Source: JAHEEL01 sp039715165 (GTDB taxonomy: Bacteria > Actinomycetota > Acidimicrobiia > Spongiisociales > UBA5794). Taken from it: a DNA stretch of 12,079 nt. Location: positions 1 to 12,079 of the forward strand of contig JBDLHX010000077.1 in the NCBI GenBank assembly GCA_039715165.1, written 5' to 3'. Shown one piece after another: positions 6,253 to 12,079 of this stretch. The notes under the pieces were generated by a model. That model was given only the letters and a program-made list of their open reading frames with translations. It did no database searches and had not been told where the DNA came from. Numbering within the stretch: position 1 is the first letter of the stretch; the number at the start of each line of letters is the position of its first letter. A program made the translations under genes and the position numbers.

Positions 6253-6482
6253 CAGTGCGCGCCCGGAGTGCGCGGGGTAGTGACGAGGACAAGCCCGACA
6301 GCATCGGCAACCGTCGTGGCGATTCCGAGCGAGACCGAGCGGTCATCAGCTTCGAGACGCCCGATGGTCTGGCGTTGCACTCCGCAGAGGTCGGCGACGT
6401 CTTGCTGGCTGAGGCCGAGCGCCCTCCTACGGATCCGGATCGACGCGCCGATGCCGGCCGGGATGTTCGCTTGAGCAGACAT
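6252..6482 (-). CDS. hipB: HipB-type Xre helix-turn-helix antitoxin
   Basis: A 76-residue antitoxin that should repress the operon and hold HipA inactive. Residues 11-64 form an Xre/Cro helix-turn-helix: IRIRRRALGLSQQDVADLCG then VQRQTIGRLEADDRSVSLGI, with LSQQDVADLCGVQRQTIGRLE spanning the two central helices. The start is ATG at 6482: a good promoter places transcription exactly at this base, which would make the mRNA leaderless. An in-frame ATG at 6491 (MHTMSAQ) would lie within the -10 box and is excluded if that promoter is real. The stop overlaps the hipA start. An open frame extends far upstream into the nucleotidase gene but is only a shadow. Confidence 0.9.
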   Translation of the reverse strand: MSAQANIPAGIGASIRIRRRALGLSQQDVADLCGVQRQTIGRLEADDRSVSLGIATTVADAVGLVLVTTPRTPGAH

Positions 6483-6489
6483 TGTGTGC

Positions 6490-6518
6490 ATCGTATGCGT
6501 CGGCTGCACGTCCGTCAA
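6490..6518 (-). promoter_or_regulatory. hipBA promoter, leaderless
   Basis: On the minus strand TTGACG (6518-6513) is separated by exactly 17 bases from TACGAT (6495-6490). Seven bases later is the A of the hipB ATG (6482). The -35 matches consensus in five of six positions and the -10 in four of six. The position implies a leaderless transcript. Confidence 0.65.
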
Positions 6519-6521
6519 TAG

Positions 6522-6545
6522 GAATGTACGCGGTAGCGAACATTC
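6522..6545. promoter_or_regulatory. Candidate HipB operator O1
   Basis: GAATGTACG (6522-6530), six bases, CGAACATTC (6537-6545): 9-base arms with a single mismatch. It ends three bases upstream of the -35 box of the hipBA promoter. The shared core with O2 is ATGT-W-CG, six bases, CGAACAT. Confidence 0.6.
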
Positions 6546-6583
6546 GGTTGCCCTCAGAGTTCTCAAGGTCGAGATCCATCTCC

Positions 6584-6605
6584 GATGTTCGGCACAGCGA
6601 ACATC
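6584..6605. promoter_or_regulatory. Candidate HipB operator O2
   Basis: GATGTTCG (6584-6591), GCACAG, CGAACATC (6598-6605): a perfect 8-base inverted repeat with a six-base spacer, the same architecture and core as O1. The two centres are 61 bases apart. It lies between O1 and the end of the upstream nucleotidase gene. Confidence 0.6.
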
Positions 6606-6620
6606 AACACATCGGATCGC

Positions 6621-6635
6621 CGTCAGCTCCTGACG
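6621..6635 (-). terminator. Hairpin over the stop codon of the HAD nucleotidase gene
   Basis: CGTCAG (6621-6626), loop CTC, CTGACG (6630-6635) is a perfect 6-base-pair stem. The gene's stop (TCA at 6623-6625, read as TGA) is inside the left arm. It may limit read-through into hipBA. Its arms are the same as those of the hairpins at 794-816 and 3636-3652. Confidence 0.38.
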
Positions 6636-7306
6636 ATCCCAGGGATCTCCGTCAGGCTCTCCACCCGGTACGTTGGTACGACGGCCGGTTCTCCCTGCGT
6701 GTTCGGTGCGTACCAGCAGGTGTCGAGGCCGTAGGTGACGCCTCCCTGGATATCGGAGGTGAGGTTGTCGCCGATCATCAGCGTCGTCGCCTTGTCGGGG
6801 TGGCCGAGCCGTTCGAAGGCAATGTCGAAGAAGCCGCTGTGCGGTTTGGCGATGCCGATCTCGCCGGAGACGACGATGGCGTCGAAGTAGCGGCCGAGCT
6901 CGAGGCGGGCCACCTTGTCGCGGACGACCTGTCCGATGCCGTTCGAGACGAGGGCGAGCGTCGCGACGGATGACAGTTCGTCGAGAAGCTCCCGGGCCCC
7001 CGGGTACAGGTCCCCATGGGCGCCGAGACCAACGAGGTAGTCGCCGCCGACGGCCCCGGCGTCTGCGTCGATGCCGAGCCGCTCGAACAGGTCGGCGAAG
7101 CGCACCGTGCGCACGTCGTTCGGCGTGATCTCGCCGGCTTCGACGCGAACCCACAGGGCCTTGTTGATGGCGACGAAGAGTTCGTGGTACCCGTCTTCGA
7201 CCTGCACACCGGCGCGTTCGAGGGCAGCGCAGAACGCCTCGGTCTCCGACGTGTCGAAGTCGAAGAGCGTGTGGTCGAGGTCGAAGAGGAGCGTGGTGTA
7301 TCGCAT
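6623..7306 (-). CDS. HAD-superfamily nucleotidase, YjjG type
   Basis: HAD hydrolases of the YjjG/YfnB group remove phosphate from noncanonical pyrimidine nucleotides and clean the nucleotide pool. The 227-residue product has all four HAD motifs: nucleophile Asp9 and Asp11 in LLFDLDHTLFDFD, Ser121 in LVSNGIG, Lys154 in IAKPHSGFF, and Asp180/Asp185 in MIGDNLTSDIQGG. The helical cap lies between motifs I and II (about 17-100), as in subclass IA. The ATG at 7306 gives the usual short lead-in MRYTTLLFDLD; a GTG at 7351 would add 15 residues without similarity. It begins 60 bases after the large signalling gene, with a hairpin between. Specificity is inferred from family likeness only. Confidence 0.86.
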   Translation of the reverse strand: MRYTTLLFDLDHTLFDFDTSETEAFCAALERAGVQVEDGYHELFVAINKALWVRVEAGEITPNDVRTVRFADLFERLGIDADAGAVGGDYLVGLGAHGDLYPGARELLDELSSVATLALVSNGIGQVVRDKVARLELGRYFDAIVVSGEIGIAKPHSGFFDIAFERLGHPDKATTLMIGDNLTSDIQGGVTYGLDTCWYAPNTQGEPAVVPTYRVESLTEIPGIVRS

Positions 7307-7339
7307 GGCGAGATGGGGAGAGTACGACGGTGCGGACCG

Positions 7340-7363
7340 CTCCGCTGCCACGGGCGAGCGGAG
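7340..7363 (-). terminator. Hairpin just downstream of the large signalling gene
   Basis: CTCCGCT (7340-7346) and AGCGGAG (7357-7363) form a perfect 7-base-pair stem around a 10-base loop, starting three bases past the stop codon. A competing small stem GCGGA/TCCGC (7332-7336 with 7341-7345) overlaps it. There is no T-run. Confidence 0.42.
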
Positions 7364-7366
7364 TGC

Positions 7367-10300
7367 TCACCGATCGCAGAGCGCCCCCAGGTACCGCTCG
7401 CACTCCTCGTCGGTCAGACCGCCGAGCGCCAGGCTCCGCGCAAGTTCGACCATGTCCTCCGGGTCGAGGAGGTAGCCGCGGTCAAATCCCTCGCCGGCAG
7501 CGACGCGCAGCTCGGTCCCTCCGTTCACAAAGGCCACGTCACTTGTGGGGTAGATGGAGCCCCTGATGCGACGGACGATGCGGCCCGTGCTCGCGTCCCA
7601 CACGTAGGCGAATCGATCTGTGCAGGCACCGGCGAAGTGCGTGCCATCGGGGGAGTATGCAAGCCAGGTTCTACCCGACACGCGGTCCATGGCGGGTTCA
7701 ACCTGAGCACCCGTGTCGGCATCGAGGAGAACGATCGTGCCGGTGCTGTCCGATGCAGCGATGCGCGACCCATCAGGTGAGTACGCCAGCGAGTACGCGG
7801 CGAAGTTGAACGTGTGGAGCACCCGACCCTCACCCGTCTCGATGTCCCAGACACGAATCGTGCCGTCGTGCCCGGCAGATGCCAGATCGGTGCCGCCCGG
7901 ACGGAACTGCACTTCTTCGACGCGATCGTCGGTCAGGATGTCGAAGGTGCCGAGGTTGCCGGCGTCCTCCCCGCTCGATCCGCCGTATCTCGGCTCTCGG
8001 TCCCCGTGGCCTTCGAGCGTCGCGATCTCCCGGGCCGTCGCGACCTCCCAGACCTTGATGGTCTTGGAGATTCCGCCGCCGGCGAGCAGGTCGCCGTCGC
8101 GGCTGAACGCCAAACCCCCCGTCCAGTTGGCCGACTTGGGGATTGTCACCGATTCCCCGGTGGAGATCTCGACGATCTCGATGTCACCTGTCGGCCCCGC
8201 AAACGCGATCCGCGTTCCGTCGTCGGTGATGGCCCAATCCCGCCACGGATCTTCGCCGCCCGTCTCTCGAACCAGCAGCTCGTCCCCGGTCCGAGCGTCG
8301 ATCACGTGGATCGCTCCGGCTCCCAGACCCCAGGAAATGGGGAACCATTGACCGAAGAGGTATCGGCTTCCGTCCGGAGTGGCGGCGATGTGTGGGTAGA
8401 GGTTGGGGGGGCCTCCTCGCCACTGAAGCTCCGACCCCACATAGCTGGGCCAGATTCGAACCGTGCCGTCGACGCTCACGGTGGCGAGGCGGAGCGACGT
8501 CGGATCGGGTGCGACATCGGCCAGCGGGACACCGCCGGTTGGAAGGGTGACGACGGCTTCGCCGCCGCTGGATGGGTCGAAGAGGCGAGCCCGGCCGTCC
8601 CGACCTGCGGCGAGGACGTACGCACCGGGGCCGGTGAACGTGATGCTCTCGCTGTGTGTTCCGCCGTCGCCGAACAGGGAGATCTGCTCGTACGTCGAAG
8701 CATTGAACGCGTACAGCATGCCGTGCCCGGCGGTCGCCACGACCACGTCCACGGACATGTGCCAGTCCACATCCCGGATGGGATAGTTGAAGTCGGCTAC
8801 CGGTAGGTGACTCTCGCCGGTTGAGATGTCCCAGAAGAGCACGGCGCCGTCGTACGACCCGGAGACGAGGCGTTCTCCAGCGGGGCCCCAGTCGATAGTC
8901 GAGACGCGCTTCTTGTGTCCGGTGAGTTCGGTGACGAGATCGCCGGACGCGGTGTTGTAGATGCGGATCGTCCCGTCGTAGTCGCCGACAGCGATCTGCG
9001 AGCCGTCGCTCGAGTAGGCGGCCGTCGAGGTCTTCCCGGGTACCTCGAGCGATGACACCATCGATCCACTGTGCCAGTTCCACTCACGGACACCGTCGTT
9101 GTGGATGGTCATGACCTGTTCTGCGTCCGGGTGGTACTGGACGCCAATCGCAGGGGGGTCGACCGGTGGGAGTCGGCCCGCTTCTTCCCCAGTCGCGGCA
9201 TTTGCGATCTTCGCTCCTCCGTCGTCGGCGAGCATCAGCAAGAGGCCGGTGCCATCCGGGGAGAATTCGATGATGCGCGCCCCGAGCTCGTAGCCGGCGC
9301 CCTTGATGATCGGGTCGGGACGAGGGTTGATCAGTGCCCGGTGAAGCGCGTCGACGACCTCGTGCAGGACCGGCTCTCCCGCCTCGAGGGTCAAGTCGGC
9401 TGCGGCGACGGCAAGGCGCAGGCTTCTTGCGGCATCGGAGGAATCGAGGCTCGCGATGGACTCCGCGGCGAGCTCTAGGGCAATTCCCTCGCGCTCACGA
9501 ACGTCGACCAGAGTGCCGGCGCGCTGCCACTGGAGAAACGCGACGATGGCAATGACGGCGACTGCGACGGCGACCACAGACGCGGCGGCACCGACGATGA
9601 GGCGTCTGCGGGAGCGCTCCTCGGCGGCGACCTCCCTGCGGCGTCTTTCCGCCTCGATCTGCTGCTGGACTTCGGCGCTGCGCCGGCTCTCGTCCACGAA
9701 GCGGGCCTCGAGTTCGTTGAGGCTGATCCGATCGCCGACCGTCAGGTCGAGCGCCGCCGCCAGCGGGCCTTCCACAAGGAGATAGGCCGGGTCTTCTCCG
9801 GATTCGGCCCAGGTGGCGGCAGCGGCGGAGAGGCGCCGATGGGCGAGGAGGTCTGCTCGCGCCTCTTCGATCCAGACCCGATAGCGGACCCAGTTCTCGA
9901 TGACGGTCTCATGAGCGACCTCGACGGTCGGGGTGCGTGTGATCGGATCCCGGTCGTAGGTGAGCAAGCGGGCGGCGGCGAACGCCTCGAGGGCGTCTTC
10001 GACGGCGGCGCGCCGGTCGAGGCCGCGCAGCTCGGTGAGCGGGAGACGCCGGCGGGTCTGCTCTCCGTGGTCGCCGATGTGGACCATGCGCAGGAAGAGC
10101 TGCCGGCAGGCTCGCTGCGTGTCGGCGCCGAGCGCCGCATAGGTCGCCTCGGCCCGGCGCTCGAGCACGCCTTGCACCCCTCCCAGCGATCGGTATGCCG
10201 ACACGGTGAGCCGGTCCTCGACTCGACGCTCGAACAGTTCGGCGAGCACGTACTGGAGCAGCGGCAGGGAAGCTGGTGCCGCGGCGATGTCGCGGACGAT

Positions 10301-12079
10301 CTCGGTGACCAACCCGGGCTCGACCTGCACGCCGACCCTGGCGGCCGGCCGCCGGATCACATCCTCGACCTGCTCGGGCCGCATCGGCGCCAGCAGCACG
10401 GAGGACTCGACGATGCGAGTACCGAGCCGCGGATGTGTCAGCGCTCGGTCTGAGAAGTCGGCTCGCATCGTGAAGACGACCCGGATGCGGCAACTCGGGT
10501 CGTCGGCGAGGGCGGCGAGGTTGTCGAGGAACCGGGTGCGGGTTGCATCGTCGACATCGGAGGAGAACACCTCTTCGAATTGGTCGACGATCAGCAGTGC
10601 CCGGCTGCTTGGCCCCTCAAGAGAGGCGGCGAAGGCGTGACTCAGTTCGTGTGACGGGTCCTCGATCGGAGACATCGCGTGGCCGACGGCGGCGCTGCGC
10701 AGCCCGGTGTAGAACTCGTCGAACGGGTCGGTTCCCGGGACCATGCAGACGATCGACCACTCGTCGGATCCGGGGAGTGCCCCGTCGCGCAGTTCGGGGA
10801 CGAGGCCGGCCATCACGACGGACGACTTGCCGCTCCCCGACGCGCCGATGACGGCGACGAGTCCGTTGGCGCCGACGGTGTCGACGAGCGTCTCGGTCAC
10901 GTCATCCCGGCCGTAGAAATCGGCCCGGTCGCCCTCGTCGAACGGGGCGAGGCCCTTGTAGGGGTTGCGCCGCACCCGGCGAGGCGCGGGCGCCGTCGTC
11001 GGCCCGATCGCTTCGACGAGCGCGGATCGAAACGCCGCCATGTCCGGGTACCGGTCGGCCGGGTTGGCGGCGGTGGCGACGTGCACGACCTCGCGGATCC
11101 CGGTTTCGAGCGGCGTGTCGACGCCTCGGTACGGCGCGCCGGATGCAGCCTCGGCGAGCAGGACGCCGAGATCGAAGATGTCCGAGGCGACGCTGGGGCG
11201 TTCGCCGTAGACAAGTTCGGGCGGTGACGGCGGCTCGTCTCCCGGTCGTCGGTCCGGGGCTGTGAGGCCGGGGAACGCGAGCCCGATATCGGCTAGGTAG
11301 GCGTTGCCGTCCGCGTCGAACAGCACGTTGGACGGGCGGATGCGACGGTGCACGACTCCGGCGCTGTGGGCGTAGCCGAGGGCGTCGGCGAGATGCTCGA
11401 AGACTCGTCCGAGTTCGGCCGGTTCCCACGGCCGGCCGAGCCGTTCGGTGAGGTCGCCGCCGTCCATCCACCGCATCACGAGGAACGCGCCGGCCGGATC
11501 GCGCCAGAAGTCGTAGAGCGGGACGATGCGCGGATGCTCGAGGGCGGCGACGACCCGTGCCTCTTCGGAGAATCGGCGGATGAACTCGGGTTCCCCCGCA
11601 AGGTTGGGGTCGACGACCCGCAGCGCTACTTCACGGCCGATCGACGACTGGAACGCTCGGTAGACGGTGCCGATCGATCCGGCGCCTACCTCTTCCCGCA
11701 GTTCGTACCCGCGCACCGATCGTCCGGGTCGGATGTCGGCCGACGACACCGTTCCTTCGGGGAGCAGGCCTGCATCGTGTCGGAGGATCCGGTCTTCGAG
11801 TCCCCTCAGTCGGGGGGAGGGTTCGAGGCCGTGCTCGGCGAGCCGCCGCGTGTGGAGGCGGGCGACGCGCAGCGCCTCACCCTGCCGTCCCGCCCGGTAG
11901 TAGGCGAGCATCAACAGTCGCACCGGACGTTCCCGCGTGGCGTCGGTGCGGGCGAGCGGTTCGAGATCCTGGATCGCTGCACCGGCTTCGCCGAGTTCGA
12001 TCAGCGCCTCGGCCCGATCTTCGATGGCTTCGCCTCTGGCGAGTTCGAGTCGCCGGATCTCGTCTTGGGCGAACTCCTC
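7367..12079 (-). CDS. Giant BTAD - pseudokinase - nSTAND NTPase - TM - WD40 signalling protein (N-terminus beyond right edge)
   Basis: The frame is open to the right edge, so 1570 residues are visible and the true start is missing; a GTG at 11923 lies inside a domain and is not the start. Numbering below is from the right edge. Residues 1 to about 104 are a helical BTAD domain (ending LAEHGLEPSPRLRGLEDRI), as in AfsR/SARP regulators, usually preceded by a winged-helix DNA-binding domain. About 124-357 is a protein-kinase fold: Gly loop GAGSIGTVYRA, but Arg154 replaces the ATP-binding Lys, and HRR (244-246) replaces HRD; Asn251 and Asp264 (ADIGLA) remain. About 372-760 is an nSTAND-type NTPase: NPYKGLAPF and FYGRD lead-in, Walker A GASGSGKSS (412-420), Walker B LLIVDQFEEVF (495-505). 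An Arg/Glu-rich coiled coil precedes one membrane helix (827-849). About 921-1545 holds roughly fourteen WD40 blades. The end is GLTDEECERYLGALCDR, with two Cys. Likely a membrane-anchored regulator; ligand, targets and regulon are unknown. Confidence 0.9.
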   Translation of the reverse strand, partial: EEFAQDEIRRLELARGEAIEDRAEALIELGEAGAAIQDLEPLARTDATRERPVRLLMLAYYRAGRQGEALRVARLHTRRLAEHGLEPSPRLRGLEDRILRHDAGLLPEGTVSSADIRPGRSVRGYELREEVGAGSIGTVYRAFQSSIGREVALRVVDPNLAGEPEFIRRFSEEARVVAALEHPRIVPLYDFWRDPAGAFLVMRWMDGGDLTERLGRPWEPAELGRVFEHLADALGYAHSAGVVHRRIRPSNVLFDADGNAYLADIGLAFPGLTAPDRRPGDEPPSPPELVYGERPSVASDIFDLGVLLAEAASGAPYRGVDTPLETGIREVVHVATAANPADRYPDMAAFRSALVEAIGPTTAPAPRRVRRNPYKGLAPFDEGDRADFYGRDDVTETLVDTVGANGLVAVIGASGSGKSSVVMAGLVPELRDGALPGSDEWSIVCMVPGTDPFDEFYTGLRSAAVGHAMSPIEDPSHELSHAFAASLEGPSSRALLIVDQFEEVFSSDVDDATRTRFLDNLAALADDPSCRIRVVFTMRADFSDRALTHPRLGTRIVESSVLLAPMRPEQVEDVIRRPAARVGVQVEPGLVTEIVRDIAAAPASLPLLQYVLAELFERRVEDRLTVSAYRSLGGVQGVLERRAEATYAALGADTQRACRQLFLRMVHIGDHGEQTRRRLPLTELRGLDRRAAVEDALEAFAAARLLTYDRDPITRTPTVEVAHETVIENWVRYRVWIEEARADLLAHRRLSAAAATWAESGEDPAYLLVEGPLAAALDLTVGDRISLNELEARFVDESRRSAEVQQQIEAERRRREVAAEERSRRRLIVGAAASVVAVAVAVIAIVAFLQWQRAGTLVDVREREGIALELAAESIASLDSSDAARSLRLAVAAADLTLEAGEPVLHEVVDALHRALINPRPDPIIKGAGYELGARIIEFSPDGTGLLLMLADDGGAKIANAATGEEAGRLPPVDPPAIGVQYHPDAEQVMTIHNDGVREWNWHSGSMVSSLEVPGKTSTAAYSSDGSQIAVGDYDGTIRIYNTASGDLVTELTGHKKRVSTIDWGPAGERLVSGSYDGAVLFWDISTGESHLPVADFNYPIRDVDWHMSVDVVVATAGHGMLYAFNASTYEQISLFGDGGTHSESITFTGPGAYVLAAGRDGRARLFDPSSGGEAVVTLPTGGVPLADVAPDPTSLRLATVSVDGTVRIWPSYVGSELQWRGGPPNLYPHIAATPDGSRYLFGQWFPISWGLGAGAIHVIDARTGDELLVRETGGEDPWRDWAITDDGTRIAFAGPTGDIEIVEISTGESVTIPKSANWTGGLAFSRDGDLLAGGGISKTIKVWEVATAREIATLEGHGDREPRYGGSSGEDAGNLGTFDILTDDRVEEVQFRPGGTDLASAGHDGTIRVWDIETGEGRVLHTFNFAAYSLAYSPDGSRIAASDSTGTIVLLDADTGAQVEPAMDRVSGRTWLAYSPDGTHFAGACTDRFAYVWDASTGRIVRRIRGSIYPTSDVAFVNGGTELRVAAGEGFDRGYLLDPEDMVELARSLALGGLTDEECERYLGALCDR

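Noticed and set aside
6252..7403. A 383-codon minus-strand frame ending in hipB
   Set aside because: Only the last 76 codons resemble a protein family; the upstream part is Arg-rich, overlaps the nucleotidase gene in another frame, and a promoter lies just before 6482.
7814..8806. A 330-codon plus-strand frame opposite the WD40 region
   Set aside because: It has no recognisable domain, while the opposite strand has repeated WD40 blades across the whole span.
1..12079. CRISPR arrays, tRNA or rRNA genes, transposons, phage attachment sites
   Set aside because: No regularly spaced repeats, cloverleaf-like segments, transposase or integrase motifs, or terminal repeats were seen on either strand.

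Overview
The window is high-GC DNA with actinobacterial character. A MazEF pair resembles mycobacterial MazEF9, the long signalling protein is built from BTAD, STAND and WD40 modules, and several genes look leaderless. This is consistent with Actinomycetota, perhaps an Acidimicrobiia-like lineage, but no rRNA or other taxonomic marker is present, so the placement is inference. The window is gene dense. No gap between genes exceeds about 170 bases, and I saw no tRNA, rRNA, CRISPR array or insertion sequence.

Layout from left to right: (1) 1-727, minus strand: the start of glutamate synthase large subunit (gltB), running off the left edge, with a structured upstream region at 728-894. (2) 895-2628: a Uma2-family nuclease-like gene (minus), a divergent gene of unknown function (plus), and a mazE-mazF toxin-antitoxin operon (plus) with palindromes over its promoter region. 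(3) 2754-3639, plus strand: two small membrane proteins. (4) 3649-4908, minus strand: a four-helix membrane protein followed by a metallo-beta-lactamase-fold hydrolase. The hydrolase converges on the preceding gene, and both stop codons lie within one palindrome. (5) 5032-6482, minus strand: a hipB-hipA toxin-antitoxin operon with a recognisable leaderless promoter and two matching upstream palindromes. (6) 6623-7306, minus strand: a HAD nucleotidase of the YjjG type. (7) 7367-12079, minus strand: a very large signalling protein open at the right edge.

The large protein is the most striking object. In order it carries a BTAD domain (as in AfsR/SARP regulators), a protein-kinase fold with lost catalytic residues, an nSTAND-type P-loop NTPase, a coiled coil, one transmembrane helix, and about fourteen WD40 blades, enough for two seven-bladed propellers. 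If the usual DNA-binding domain precedes the BTAD outside the window, this would be a membrane-anchored transcription regulator with an NTPase switch and a propeller sensor in one chain.

The middle of the window is rich in accessory stress or genome-maintenance functions: two toxin-antitoxin operons and a Uma2 gene within about 5.6 kb. They sit between housekeeping functions (nitrogen assimilation, nucleotide clean-up). Control signals are unusually legible: paired hipB operators, a mazE operator, and three intergenic hairpins that share the same CTGACG/CGTCAG arms.
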